Origin: Perkinsus olseni
Lineage: Eukaryota > Perkinsozoa > Perkinsida > Perkinsidae
DNA: 64,000 nucleotides
Assembly (NCBI GenBank): GCA_013115135.1
Contig: JABANP010000060.1
Span: 1-64,000 of the forward strand
Direction of reading: 5' to 3'
Below are positions 1-12,661 of this stretch, piece after piece (positions within the stretch are counted from its first letter, which is position 1; every line of letters starts with the position of its first letter). The notes under the pieces were generated by a model. That model was not told the origin of the DNA and ran no database searches. It was given only the letters and a program-made list of their open reading frames with translations. A program made the position numbers and the translations under genes.

Positions 1-1137
1 CAGCGTTACGGTGGCACCGTACTCCCTCCTTGGTTTTCGATAACTCGGTGACTTGCTGGAGATATCTCACTAAGAGCCTCTCAGGCACCGGTTACTGAGC
101 GCAAGAGCCGAGCCTGCTCAGGAGACTCTGGAGGCTTTTCAGACTTCCAAGGGGAAAGTTGTTAAGCCAGGGCTCGTGAACGTGTCCGACCGTTTACGAG
201 ATTGTCTCGCGAAGACGAATAATTAGGCGGCGTCAAATACCAGATACTAATACGTTAAATAAAAGGCCCCTCAATATACTTGGTGTATCGAGGCAAAATC
301 CAAGGTAGTCCTCTGCGGGAGACACCCGTGTACGTGCTCATGCAACAGTGTATGTCACCGAGTTATTCATCGCAAGGGGTCGGTGTCAGGCACTGTAGTG
401 GCGGGTGTCTCGTTAATGTTTTTGTTTTCTGTTCTCTGGATTTTGGCCCGAAGTTTCCGGGTCCAAAGAGAGTAGATGTCACTCAGTGAGACTCACTGTG
501 AGAATCTCACATCCGCAGACCTCTTCCAGGCTGGAAGTTCCAGCGACTCGCTGGAAGCAAGTTCATACGAGAGCTTCGGCCCTCCCCAAACCTGCAGCGG
601 CTGCGGAAACTTTCCGCCGGAAAGTCGCTTAGCCCGAATTGAAGCATGCGCGAACCCGATTCGCCGAATCGAACTACGAGCTCAGCAGCCGGCTTCGCAG
701 TCGGGTGCTCGTCCGCCGCATTAGGAATACGGAAGCAGCGGCAAAGTGAGATTGGCCCTACTCCAACTACTCCGAAATGAACATCGAGTGAGCAAATCAA
801 ATTGTCCGCAACAATTTCTCGTGGGGTTAGAGCCCGGGCCTTAAATCTTGCTAATGCGCCAACTTCACTCCAGTGGTCCGTAGACCAACCGCGTTCAAGT
901 GACCATAGCCGCTACATCGTAGGGAAACTGCCTCAAAGGCCTCGGAAGCAGTCGTGGGCCCGAACTCAGCAGGAGAGTGGACCGAATAAGCCTGACAGAT
1001 CCCGACGTACAGCAGATGTCCGAGCTGACGCCGCCTGCCGTATCGACTGTCAATGACGAGTGAGCAGGGGTGGCCAGAGTCTGGCCGCCAGGCCACCCCG
1101 TTCACCGAATAATTTTCAGTGAATATATACCATTTCC
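1..1137 (+). repeat. Duplicated non-coding block, copy 1
   Basis: This stretch recurs in the same orientation at about 15641-16874, so the esterase cluster is flanked by two direct copies. Shared landmarks run from a GGCACCGTACTCCCTCC segment near the left edge to a GAATATATACCATTTC segment at 1121-1136. No reading frame is conserved between the copies, so I see no gene. The copies differ by scattered substitutions and by several 14-bp insertions of one geometry (see findings); copy 1 carries its own at 530-543, 547-560 and 1079-1092. The left end lies outside the window. It could be an old segmental duplication or a long dispersed element; the sequence does not decide. Confidence 0.8.
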
Positions 1138-1359
1138 AAACCTCTCTCTCTCGCTCGCGGCCGCCATACGGCCAGGCGACTCCAAACCACCGTGAGGGCA
1201 ATGTTGGAGTTTGTAAGGTTCTTGGTAGGGCGATCCAAACCACAATAAGTAGATAGCCTATCTAAGATAGGCGATGCGGCCTCGTGAGACATAGCTGGGT
1301 CTTCTTCAATAATCATAATGGTATCGCATGCAAACACAGACTATTTGCAATGCTACATT

Positions 1360-2400
1360 CCATTTTTTTCTTTTCTTTTTCTCTCTTTTTCTTGTTTCTT
1401 TTTTTCCTTTCTCTTATTTTCTTTTGTTTTCTTTTTTCCTCTTTTTCTTTTTTCTCTTTTTTTTTATTGTTGTTTTCTTTTTTTATTGTTGTTTTCGATC
1501 ATATTGCAGAGGCATATTGCAGCCTAGCCTGATGCTTCTCTTCCATGGTGCTCGATTTTTAGCAGTACTGGGTCTCACGCCAATATCTTTCATATCCTGC
1601 TTAACCAGATCTAGCCAAGTTTGACGGGGTCTACCAGTTCGTCGAGTACTGTAACAGTACTACTGTTGGTATGTACTCTCGCCGAAAACTATTGATCTCC
1701 TTATAGTCATCTTACCTTCTAAGCCCATATCATGCGATTTCCATATATCTCGAAGCCTATGTAAATTCGCTCCAGCAAAGCGGATTCGATCTCTTATAGA
1801 CGCTGAGTATCCGGGCCCATCCGTTATAAGTATTCCCAACTGCTTATATTTCTTGACTATACCGACCCGACTAGCACCATCCTGCTGCTCACAATTTATC
1901 AGCATCCTCTTCGTCTTGCAGTCCATTCCGTCGAAGCCTAGTCTAAGATTGGCAGGCAGCGCCTCGTTCCCCAATGCCGTGAAAGCCACGTCGCTCTCTT
2001 GTACCCCTTCTGTCGGAATGGTGACATCGTCAGCGAAACACAGACATCCAATTGGCTCCTGAAGCGGTGCTGCTTTCTCGGTGAAACGGGTATGTCTTCG
2101 AGCCAAGCAATCTTCCTTCGTGAGTCTAATACCATGTCCAGCTGATATTATACTTCTTCGAAGAACTGTATCCAATGATGTAATGAAGATCATCGGACTC
2201 CATATATCCCATTGCTCAACTCCAGATTCCAGCCTGACTTCGCACGTCTCATTATGGAGAGTTATCGATGCGATAGCGTCCGCATAACTTTGCTCTATGA
2301 TTCGTACTACGAATTTCGTAGGGACTTCGGATGTAAGCCCGTTCGCTGTAGACAGCACTTGGAATCTAGAGACCCTTCGAAGTCTTTTGGTTGGCCATTA
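1360..2400 (-). mobile_element. 5'-truncated non-LTR retrotransposon (LINE) with reverse-transcriptase 3' half
   Basis: Reading the minus strand from about 2358, one frame encodes the C-terminal half of a LINE reverse transcriptase. The palm motif FADD lies near 2021-2040, followed by a KTKRM segment and a region resembling the thumb of jockey/CR1-type enzymes. In the same frame a TAG at 1660-1662 interrupts the protein. The frame then continues through GRPRQTW (near 1625) and stops at 1483-1485, which is the usual C-terminus of such ORF2 proteins. Next comes an A-rich tail (T-rich on the plus strand, 1360-1495) typical of a LINE 3' end. The 5' part is missing, as expected of incomplete target-primed insertion. 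The copy is inactive. It abuts the left edge of the duplicated esterase unit near 2352. Confidence 0.8.
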
Positions 2401-5250
2401 CTTGCTCCGCCTGACGCATAGCTATTAAGATGTTAACAATCATGATGGTTGAATCATCAGTCATGCGGGGAGCTCGTTGAATTGTATCGCAATCTCTAAG
2501 CCATTTGGATGACGCAATTTTCGACCTGGTGCGAAGTCGAGTGCACCCGAGATGTTCATACTCCCAACACGACTCGACGATGTCATGCGAGAAGCGTCTT
2601 GAAAGGATAATGTCTTGAACGATTCCGTCATCTCATCCTGATAATATAAATGATACTACAGATCAGAATGCTGCCCGTACATCCGATGCGCCCGTCATGA
2701 GCGCATCGGGTCGCGAGTGGCACATCACATGTGGATGTAACAAGAAAAGCCTGGCACATGCGCGATTCGATGCCACAGGTCAGGGGCAAGACAACGAAAA
2801 AAAGTTAACACATGCTGCATTTGACATGCGTGATGAACACCAGCTGATCAGTTATCCAGCTGTGTTCATAGAAAATGTTCAGGGAAGGCCAAGGAAGAAT
2901 TTGATGGCCCAGTCAGCGGGGTCGAGATCTTGAGTTTTGATAACTTTATGGGCTGAACCGTGATAGCTGCAGTTGAACCTCTTGATAGATACGGCTCTCT
3001 CTTTCCCGGAACACTTCCACTCCTTCAGCCTCGTCCACTTGTTGATCCTTGTTGTATTCGTTACCTTTCTTTCGCATCCAAATCTACTAGCCCATCGTCG
3101 GATATCTCTGTTGGTCCTTGGGAGAAGGTTGGAGCTGAAGTACCGTTTAACGTCTTTCCCATAGATTGAACCATTGTAGGGAACCCATTGATCATCGATG
3201 CAGTGTATGCTGGCCACCCTAGGCACCGGAGGCTTCGGGCCGAAGGAAGCATTATTGTAGATATTATCACAGGTCTTGAAAGTCCCGTTCAAGCCAGGTT
3301 TCAGAGCCAGTACACCATTAACAGACACCGCCATTTGAACGACTTTATGGCACAGGAGGGATTCAACCATCATACCACCATTACTGAAACCATAACCATA
3401 GACGGGCAAGTTGTTCTTGTTCTCTTTTTCGAGGATGATTCTCGTGTAATTAACATCATCGATATCGTCTCTTTTGAGGCAGCAGATACCCGCGTTCCAT
3501 CCGTGTACAGGCTTGATATAGTTTGAATACCAGCCATATGAGCTACCACAGGCAGTGATCAATATCAGGCCGTACTTGTCGGCCAAGAGGCTATTATTAA
3601 ATTTGTTCTCCCACTTCTCGCAGGTTTCATGGTAACCATGATATTGAATGAGTATTCCCTTGACCTCGACACCTTTTGGAGGCATGTGGCGATAATAAGA
3701 ACGTGTTAGAGTAGTTTTGCCAAACCACCCATCAATATCCATTTCGAAGCTGAACTTCTCACTCCCTGGAATGCCCTTCAGTCTGACTTCACCAGCAGGC
3801 GCGTCCTCCTTGATCACAATATGTCTTCCTCCAACCACAGGTAGGCCAATTGAGATTCGGACACTGAACTGGGGAGCGTCGTCTGACTGGTTTTGGTACG
3901 GCTCATCGATCACGGTGTCGATGGAGTAATATTGAGGAAGTACAAGAAGCTCGTTCGTAAAGGTTACACCTGAGACGGATATGCAAGTAGCAGATACTAT
4001 GTGACATAATTCATCTCAATGATACAGTGATGCCTTCGAGAAATCAGCTCAGCTGACCTGAAACAGCTCGAACCCGCCTTACCCTTGTCTGAGAAGTCCA
4101 CACTATACGAATAAACTTCGAAGTAGGTATATTCGCTGACATTCAGCCTGAAAGGCAGGCGATCACCACAGCAGGTGAAGTATCCCACTCACTTCAGTCG
4201 CCTGAGCTCGTCCCTCATTCTGGGAGTGGCTGCGTTCACAAGCATATGATTCAAGAAAGGCGGGATGCATTCCTCGCTGATGAGAGCAGAACATCCTCAG
4301 GAGATCGTCGGATGAGAGAGGCCAGGCCGAGAGAGTCACTCACCTGAATGACACCGGATCATCGATGTCATTTTCGAGGCATTGTAGAGGAATGGGATGC
4401 AAGGCGTCTCTCCTGCCGACTCTCCTGAGGGTTCCGCCAGCGTTGTCTACCAGTCCCAGAACCGCTGCCGGGGGGAAGTGGAGCAGAGCAACGAGGTGCT
4501 GTAAGGCAACCATACGTACGAGGATATCCAAGTCTGCGCTGCCATAGTGTCTTCAAGGTCAAACCATGCATTACCGATGCACAACTCAATTCTTTCACCG
4601 CCTAACGTCATCACGGCTGATTATCAATTCATGCCGGGTAAGTCGCGCGGCGTACGCAGAAACGATCCGGGAAAGGAGACATCCGCACAAGCACCTTGCG
4701 CGGCCGAAAATAGTCCGCACACTGGACTCCTGGAGTCCGACTCCACGCACTATGGTGCCCAATCCGCAGCCCGCTGCGGACCGCAGGGGCGGTGGAGATA
4801 GTTGACCTTCGCTGCTGCTGTGTGTTGTTGGTCTAGCATCATCAAGAATACGTCAGAGCTCACTGCCTATATAAGACTCCTTTGTGCCTCTCTGACAGTG
4901 TCCCTCAGCAAGCTGTACACCCGTTTGTGTGCTCGCAATGCGTGCGAACCTATCAGTAGTAACAACCGCACTGGTTTACTCACCATCTCCTGGAAGGGGC
5001 ATACTGGTCGAGTATAATGGGAACTATAGCATATTCTATCTATTTCAGTCGAGATTCTCGCGTACGCGCGTTCCTGGTGCCCACGGACCGCCGAGCGGTT
5101 CGGTTCGAAAAATGATCTCCTAGAGTCTGGATCCTACGTCCTTCCTCAAGATAGTAAGACTCCTTGTCTAGCGTGCTGTAGCGTTTGTGTTGGGCTAGCT
5201 AGCTTAGCTACACCGCGGTTGGATCATGCTTACACAGTATACTGCGCGCG
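2352..5250 (+). repeat. Tandem duplication unit 1 (esterase copy 1 plus flanks)
   Basis: This unit matches 6500-9480 almost throughout, offset by about 4.26 kb. The match covers the 3' flank (TTGGAAT near 2360 and 6503, and the segment around 2500-2680), the whole four-exon gene and about 450 bp beyond its start. It is a direct tandem duplication. Differences include an extra ~115 bp in the second unit (about 6952-7070) and a 25-bp local inversion (see findings). Confidence 0.85.
2879..4513 (-). CDS. Secreted alpha/beta-hydrolase esterase, LpqC / PHB-depolymerase-like, copy 1
   Basis: Four exons on the minus strand: 4344-4513, 4193-4276, 4083-4147 and 2879-3969. All introns are GT-AG, phases agree, and the total is 1410 nt, or 469 residues. 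The start at 4513 is chosen because it opens with a hydrophobic leader (MVALQHLVALLHFPP) that reads as a signal peptide, so the enzyme is probably exported. The catalytic half carries YGFSNGG, a G-x-S-x-G nucleophile elbow near residue 297, an IHCIDDQWVPY acid region and a GSAH histidine near the C-terminus. This is the arrangement of LpqC/esterase-PHB and feruloyl-esterase-like hydrolases. The substrate is unknown. The ~120-residue N-terminal extension is shared with copies 2 and 3 and not recognised. Family assignment is good; function beyond ester hydrolysis is inference. Confidence 0.85.
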
Positions 5251-5259
5251 CAGATAGTC

Positions 5260-6480
5260 TTCTGATTATGAATAGAGATCGAAATAAGTCGGCAACGAGT
5301 CAGATACTGACAGCCCATGCTCGCCTCTCTTGGGCGGCTGCACCTGACGAGTATCATGTGAAATTTTCGTGACGAAAGAAGACTCTCACTGAGAGGTCTC
5401 TCTGCCTCAATCCTTTCTAGCTGAGATGTAGCGTAGAAGGGCTAGCAGGGCACATACCCCGTTATGCATATTACGGTGACGGCCGGGTCCAGATTATACG
5501 CTGTTTCAGTATTGACCTTCCTTGATTGCAGTCACTGCATCGAGGTGATAGATTAACCCACACTCGCAGCAGTTTCGATGGACTAACAGGATGGAAATAC
5601 TGCCGGGGACAACATCGTTGGCAGTTTATAATGTTCAGGCAATTCTGGAATACTTGGAATCACCTTTCGATGCCCCGGCTTGCCACAAGTGGCTAGCGCG
5701 GGTGTTCAAGCTCAGTGATAATGGAGAGGAGATCACACCGAAGATATTCAGAAGGGTATCCCTGAGCGATTAGGAACGCCGTTGCGAGAGTCTGAGGTGA
5801 TGGTGCTGCGGTTAGTATACTTGTGGGCCGTATCGTCAGCTTTCAGGTGACAGAATTCTTTCGAGCTGTGCCCAGGGCTGAGCCGTCGAGAGTGGCTGAC
5901 AGTGGAGAAGAGACGAAAGTGAGTGATGGTGGAGTCTCGCTGTTGAACATTTGGCGAGCACTCGGTCTGCATCGTGACGCTTCACCTCGCTCGTACACGA
6001 TGATGTAACGTCACTGAAATTGGTAGCATCGTGTCTGCGGACCGGCGAGAGTAACCTTGCGAATCGCGTTTGGTGGTAGTCCACACCATAATGCGCATCT
6101 AAGGGAATCCCAGTATTTTCGGAATGGTTGTGGTTGAATAGTATCCCGGCGAGGGTCTCTTGCAGCTAGCTCTACTGGGCAATGAGATGGGCTGGTTCCC
6201 ATCATGTGTCTTTATCGGCTCTGTCATGGTGGATTGAGAGGTATTCGGTTGATTTGGCATCAGACAACCTCCTGGTTGGTAATAGTAGCAGTAGAGGGGA
6301 GCTTGATACAACTGGGAGATGGCGGAGGATGATGTATGCAAAATATCGGAGTGCTTGTACCAGGTTGTTCGGTTGAATCATGGAGCCTGTAAAATGATGT
6401 TCTTTTCGATTCGTGCTGTCTTTGTTCCGTTGTGAAGCATCGACTGGCGCGGCTAGGCTGTGAGTCACATAAGCCAACTA
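5260..6480. other. No supportable gene
   Basis: Spacer between the two tandem esterase units. A 60-residue frame at 5591-5773 (plus) has no recognisable family and no splice context, so I do not call it. The segment around 6303-6410 recurs near 30536-30640, including GGTTGAATCATGGAGCCTGT, and is probably part of a dispersed repeat. Confidence 0.6.
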
Positions 6481-6499
6481 GGCGCGCTCCGAGCGAGCA

Positions 6500-9480
6500 C
6501 TTGGAATTTAGAGGCCCTTCGAACTTCGAAGGGTCTCTAGATTCGAAGTTCGAAGTCTTTTGGGTGGTTATAACTCGCTTCCTCTCGCGCATTGTTATTA
6601 AGATGTTAACAAACATCAGTCAGAATCTCGAAGCCATTTGGATGACTCAATTTTCGAACTGGTGCGAGGTCGAGCGCCCCCGAGGTTGTTCATACTCCTA
6701 ACACGACTCGACGATGCCACGCGAGAAGCGTCTTGAAAGGATAATGTCTTGAACGATTCCTTTATCCCATCCTGCCCTATCAGGATGATCGGATCATTCT
6801 GATCCTGATAATATAAATGATACTACGCATCAGAATGCTGCCCGTCATAGGCGCATCGGGTCGCGAGCGGCCCATCACATGCGGATGTAACAAGAAAAGC
6901 CTGGCACATGCGCGATTGGATGCCACAAGTCATGGGGCAAGACAATGAAAAAAGCGAGAATGATGTACGGAAGTATTCGATCGGATCTGTCCGTGATCAT
7001 CATCCTGCAAATCTGCTTCTGGCGTGAGTACACGCCTCTGGCGTCATCGTCGTGAATGATGCACTCACTAAAAAGTTAACACATGTCGCATGTGACATGC
7101 GGGATGAACACCAGCTGATCAGCTATCCAGCTGAAAATTTTCAGGAGAGGCCAAGAAAGAATTTGATGGCCCATTCAGCGGGGTCAAGATATCGAGTTCT
7201 AACAACTCGATGGGCTGAACCATGAAAGCTGCAGTTGAACCTCTTGATAGATACGGCTCTATCTTCTCCAGGGCACTTCCACTCCTTCACTCTTAGCCAC
7301 TTCTTGATCCTTGTTGTATTCGTTACCTTTCTTTCACATCCAATTCTGCTGGCCCATCGCCCGATATCTCTGTTGGTCCTCGGGAGAAGGTCGGAACTGA
7401 AGTACTTCTTATATTTCTTCCCATAGATTGAACCATTGTAGGGGACCCACTCATCATCGAGGCAGTGTATGCTGGCCACCCTCGGCACCGGAGGCTTCGG
7501 GCCGAAGGTGGCATTATTGTAGATATCGTCACAGGCCTTGAAAGCCCCACTCAAGCCAGGTTTCAGAGCCAGTACACCATTAACCGAGACCGCCATTTGA
7601 ATAACCTTATGGCACAGAAGGGATTCCACCATCATACCACCATTGCTGTAACCATAACCATAGACTGGCAAGTTGTTCTTGTTCTCCCTCTCTAGGATAA
7701 TCCTCGTGTAATTAACATCGTCGATATCTTCTCGCTTGACGCAGCAAACGCCTGCATTCCATCCGTTCGCGGATATCAAAAGGCGTGAATACCAGCCATA
7801 CGAAGAACCACACGCATTGATCAGTATCAGGCCGTATTTATCGGCCAGGGCGGTAGTATTAGAGTACTTCTCCCATTCCTCACATGAACTGCGATAACCA
7901 TGATACTGTAGGAGTATACCCTTGATCTCGACATCCTTAGGGGGGAAGCGGCGATAATAGGAACGTGTTAGAGTAGTTTTGCCAAGCCATCCATCAATAT
8001 CCATTTCGAAGCTGAACTTCTCACTCCCTGGAATGCCCTTCAGTCTGACTTCACCAGCAGGCGCGTCCTCCTTGATCACAATATGTCTTCCTCCAACCAC
8101 AGGTAGGCCAACTGAGATTCGGACACTGAACTGGGGAGCGTCGTCTGACTGGTTTTGGCGGGGCTCGTCAATCACGGCGTCGATGGAGTAATATTGAGGG
8201 AATACAAGAAGCTTGTTCGTAAAAGTTGCACCTGAGGGAGCGGACGGAATGATGGAATTGCGAGGAGCAGATAATATGTGGCATAATCCATGTCAATGAA
8301 GTGATGCCTTCAAGAAATCACCTCAGCTGACCTGAGACAGCTCGAACCCGCCTTACCCTTGTCTGAGAAGTCCACCCTATACGAATGAACTTCGAAGTAG
8401 GTATTGTCGCTAACATTTAGCCTGAAAGGCAGATGATCACCACAGCAGGTGAAATATCCCACTCACTTCAGTCTCCTGAGCTCGTCCCTCATTCTGGGAG
8501 TGGCTGCGTTCACAAGCATATGATTCAAGAAAGGCGGGATGCATTCCTCACTGATGAGAGCAGAACATCCTCAGGATAGAGGGGAGGCCGAGAAACTCAA
8601 TCACCTTAGAGACACCGGATCCATGGCACCATTGAGGCATTGTGGAGGAATGGGATACAAGGCGCCGTTGCCGACTCTCCTGAGGGCTCCGCCAGCATTG
8701 TCTACCAGTCCTAGAACCGCTGCCGGGGGAAAGTAGAGCAGAACAATGAGGTGCTGTGATGCAACCATACTTACGAGGATATCCAAGTCTGCGATAATGT
8801 CTGCAAGGTCAAACCATGCATTACCGGTGCTGAAAGAATTGAGCTGTGCACCGGCGGTGCTGGAACTGTCGCGAACTGGACACACTACGGTGCCAAATTG
8901 GCACCGCCATTGGCGGCCCGCCAATCCCCTGCAGCAGTGGAGATAGTTGAACTTCGCTGCTGTTGTGTATTGTTGGTCTAGCATCATCGAGGATACGTCC
9001 AAGCTCACTCCCTAAGTAAGACTCCTTGGTGCCTCTCTGAGAGACTCTCAGACACTCTCAGTGAGAGTGTCCCAGGAACACTGCCGCTAGGTTAGGAAGA
9101 AGATTACTGTCGCCCGGTTACTTTCCTAGTGACCCTGTCCATGTGCGAACGCTAGCTGAGGGATAGCTAGCTGAGGGACGCTACTGTCCCTCAGTGCGTC
9201 CGTTTGTGCGCTCGCAATGCGTGCGAGCTTATTAGTAATAACAACCGCACTGGTTTACTCACCATCTCCCGGGAGGGGCATGATGGTCGAGTATAATGGG
9301 AATTATAGCATATTCTATCCATTTCAGTCGAGATTCGCGTGTACGCGCGTTCCTGAAGCCCACGGACCGCCGAGCGGTTCGGTTCGCAAAATGATCTCCC
9401 AGAGTCTGGATCCTACGTCCTTCCTCAACATAGTCAGACTCCTTGTTTTCGCGTGCTGTAGCTTGTGTTGGGCTAGCTAG
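6500..9480 (+). repeat. Tandem duplication unit 2 (esterase copy 2 plus flanks)
   Basis: Second copy of the 2352-5250 unit. Its left edge carries an extra ~31 bp made of inverted copies of CCTTCGAA (6519-6560) that copy 1 lacks. Near 6775-6810 a single ATCCTG of copy 1 has become ATCCTG / CAGGAT / ATCCTG. The far end carries extra TCTCA/TGAGA palindromes (9040-9072). Confidence 0.85.
7141..8768 (-). CDS. Secreted alpha/beta-hydrolase esterase, LpqC / PHB-depolymerase-like, copy 2
   Basis: Same gene structure as copy 1: exons 8605-8768, 8467-8550, 8357-8421 and 7141-8231. Total 1404 nt, or 467 residues. Exons 2, 3 and 4 are exactly as long as in copy 1 (84, 65 and 1091 nt), and all junctions are GT-AG in matching phase. 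Signal peptide MVASQHLIVLLYFPP. The nucleophile elbow is YGYSNGG, and the acid and histidine regions are kept, so the copy looks functional. Protein divergence from copy 1 is modest and clusters in surface segments of the catalytic domain (for example the stretch after QYHGY), which may reflect a shifted substrate range. Tandem position suggests recent local duplication. Confidence 0.85.
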
Positions 9481-9489
9481 CTTAGCTAG

Positions 9490-10820
9490 CTAGCTATCTA
9501 GCCCAACAGCTAGCCCAGGCTAGGCTGTCTAGCTGTCCTCTCTCTGAGTTTGCTCTCCTCTGCTTCTTCTCGGGTGAGGCTTCAGAGTTCGCCTTGCCCT
9601 CGAGCATTTCGTCTAAGGTAGGCATAGACCCAACTGCGCGACCTCCTGTGTGTGAGTAACTCACAGTTTGACTATAAACTCACAGTGAGTTTATAGTCAA
9701 ACGCCGGTTCCGGTTTAGTTATAATCTTGGCGATGTGTTCAGTAACTGAACTTCAGTTGGAGACTCTCTGTAGTCTCGACAATGTCGATCCGACATGCAA
9801 TGCCATCAGACAGATTGTCAAGAAGCATTCCTCAGCCTGAGGACCTGAGGGGTACAGACTGTACCGTACAGTCAACCAGATTAGGTTCCTTTCCTCCTGG
9901 CAGGATCCGAAACCCTCTTTTCAGACTCACGGAGTCCGTATCCGACTCAGCTCGAAATTCAGCTTGTGCTTCCACAGGTTTGCATCATCCAAGCATATGT
10001 CGCGTGCAGTGCGAGACTGCTGAACCATCTTTATCATTCATGAATGAGCTTTCTGACTTCCCACTAGTTACAGTCATCGAAAGGCCACGAAGAAGAGAAG
10101 TGATTGCTACAAATATATCGGGCCGAGATTCGAACTTTTTTGTTCGATAATTCGGTCCGTGACATGTTTAAACCATATAGCAATGTGAGGAGAGCTCATA
10201 GTTGAAATCTCAGGACCATATGAGCTCTGGGTGAGAAGTTGTGCCGGTAACACGAGAGGGACTCGTTAGATTGCGCATGCTGTTGCAGCATTGCTGTATC
10301 CCACTGCTGCGACTGATAGTGATTGGGGATTCATGAGATACATGCTGTTACCATGTCGTCTCTGAAAATGCATGGTGCATGGTAATGTATATTGCAACGA
10401 TAGAAAACGTAAAGCGATTCATTTCCGTTAGCCTTCTAGACCGTCATCCTTGCAACTGCTGGGACTCAACACTACTACGAGAATAAGGTAGAAGACCTGT
10501 GTTAAGTGGAAGGTCTTTCATAGAAATTCAAGTGACTCTATCTTATGAAAAAGTTGATATTACTACGCACTGCGTAGTACACAGGAATAACAACGGATGC
10601 AATCATCGCGTGTCGAAGGTGTGGGGAAGTGGCACATACACCTCGTCGGCTAAGGTAGTAAGGCACGGGAATCTGTCGAACGGAAATGAAATATACTCGG
10701 ATCTAATCATCATACATCCTGAGCTACTCATTAGCACCATGGCAATTCTGGCAGGGTAATGGAGCTCTGTTGGAATCAGAAGTAGGATCAGCTGATCAGT
10801 TTCGCAGCTGAAGTCCTGAT
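9490..10820. other. No supportable gene; palindromes
   Basis: Nothing codes convincingly here. A perfect 18-bp inverted repeat with a one-base spacer sits at 9666-9702. The stretch from about 10540 to 10827 is the 3' flank of an esterase gene and recurs at about 11800-12080, downstream of copy 3, which shows that the relic at 10828-11091 arose by tandem duplication. Confidence 0.6.
9666..9702. repeat. Perfect inverted repeat, 18-bp arms, 1-base spacer
   Basis: Arms 9666-9683 and 9685-9702 are exact reverse complements around a single A at 9684. One of a class of one-base-spacer palindromes in this window. Confidence 0.95.
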
Positions 10821-10827
10821 AAAAAGA

Positions 10828-11091
10828 TTAGCTCAGACCAAGAAAGAAATCAACGGCCCATCTTGCAGGGTCGAACTCGTCTGTTCTGACAACAGAATGG
10901 GCCAAATCGAACCACCCTTTGTCCTTGCCGCAGTTGAACGGTTCAACTTGAACCTCTTTATAGAGACGGCGCGCTCCTCTCCTGGGCACTTCCACTCTTT
11001 CAGTGTTATCTCGTCATTCAACTTAGTCTTGGTAGTCTCCTTCCTCGCGCATCCGAGTCTACTGGCCCAACGTCTGATATCCCTGTTGGTT
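10828..11091 (-). pseudogene. 5'-truncated esterase relic (copy 4)
   Basis: The minus strand encodes only the C-terminal end of the esterase family (RRWASRLGC, then LKEWKCPGEERAVSIKRF, then the usual tail ending in FFLGLS and TAA at 10828-10830). Homology stops abruptly at about 11091, next to the TTACGG-rich repeat. The frame is broken by a 14-bp insertion at 10940-10953. There the single TTGAAC present in copies 1 and 2 (TTGGAC in copy 3) has become TTGAAC-G-GTTCAA-C-TTGAAC. Its 3' flank matches that of copy 3, so it is a tandem partner of that gene. Not functional. Confidence 0.85.
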
Positions 11092-11093
11092 AT

Positions 11094-11600
11094 ACATAGG
11101 CACCGTTACGGCTTCTTTACGGTTTACGTTACGGTGCGCGTAACGTAATTAGTTTACGGTTACGGAAGGGGCTTACGACTTCACGGTTGGTGCTGAACTG
11201 CCTTTTTGGGATTGTGGCGGAAACATTCGCTGTAAGGCATTTCACCATAGCTCAAATAGGGGTTTAGTATTCCCTTAGTTGTTAAACTCATTATTGGTGG
11301 TTAGGATTCAACCGAACCGCTGGGAGACTAACATTGGGCTCCGCATTGACCGCTCGTCTCCCTTTGAATTCCATCCGTCTTAATCCTAGACTGACCCGGA
11401 ACTGCCGAGCCGGCCTCGTTTACGCATGCGCATTCACATGAAACAGACTTAAACGACTTGAATGGTGATTCCTCGTTTTGTCCATTACATCTCCGTAAGA
11501 GCCGTTACGGCGCCGTAATTTTACGTTACGGGCCTTGAAGCGTAACCGTAAAAGTCAGCCGTAACGGTCCGTAACGTAAATCTGCCCATCTATACGAGCC
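11094..11600. repeat. TTACGG-rich inverted element, MITE-like
   Basis: Both ends carry clustered TTACGG / CCGTAA words in opposite orientation (11103-11165 and 11505-11580), flanked by AGGCACCG on the left and the complement of TAGATGGGC on the right. This looks like a non-autonomous DNA transposon with degenerate terminal inverted repeats. It abuts the point where esterase copy 4 is truncated. I could not find a convincing target-site duplication, so the exact limits are uncertain. Confidence 0.5.
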
Positions 11601-12661
11601 AGATATTTTCAGAGATAGCATGAGAACAAGAAGTAGTACTTCCAAAGTACTCCCATTCCTCTGGCCTCCGGAATGATCCCCGACCTGAATGTTGTGACCA
11701 AACACCACTCGAAGACATCCTGGAATACCGGTGTTGAATCAACGGCATTTCATATAAACTTATGTGACTAAGTCACAGTGACTATCTCAACGAACTTGGT
11801 AATACTACGCCGCGCAGACAACGGATGCAATCATGCGTGTCGAAGAGGGTAGGGGGAATTGCATTCACACTTTGTGTGCCAACGTAGAAAAGACGGGGAA
11901 ATGTTCTACAAAGAAATGTGGAAATAGAAATATTGAGTCTGCTGATCAGACTCCGATTATCGTCATACATCCCGAACTCATCATTAACGCCATGGCCATT
12001 ATGGCAGGGTAATGAAGTTCTGCTGGAATGAGGAGAAGTAGAAGCAGCTGACCAGTTTTGCAGCTGAAGGCCTAATGAAAAGATTAGTCAAGGTGAAGAA
12101 AGAAATCAACAGCCCATTTGGCCGGGTCGAACTCGTCGGTTCTGACAACAGAATGGGCGTACTCGAGCCACCCTTTGTCCTTGCCACAGTTGGACCTCTT
12201 GATAGAGACGGCGCGCTGCTCTCCTGGACAGTTCCACTCCTTCAGCGATGTCCCGTTGAACGGAGCCAAAGTAGTGTCCTTCTCCGCGCATCCGAATCTA
12301 CGGGCCCAACGTCTGATATCTCTGTTGGTTCTTGGGAAAAGAGTGGCGGTGCCCCAGATAGTATCATCTTTGCTCAAGACTGAACCCTTGTAGGGAACGA
12401 CTTCATCATCGATGCAGTGTACACTGGCCACCCTTGGCACTGAAGGCTTTGGACCCAAGGAAGCATTATTATAGAGATTATCACAGGTCTTGAAGCTCCC
12501 TTGTAGACCAGGATTCAAAGCCAATACAGCATTGACGGCGACGGCTCCTTGAATGACTTTATGGCACAAAAGGGATTCCACCATCATACCACCATTACTG
12601 TAACCATAACCATAGACAGGCACATTTTTTTTGTTCTCCCTCTCGAGGATAATCTTCGTGT

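Noticed and set aside
1284..1624. Three overlapping plus-strand frames rich in Phe, Leu and Ser
   Set aside because: They translate the T-rich tract that is the A-rich tail of the minus-strand LINE; low-complexity artefact.
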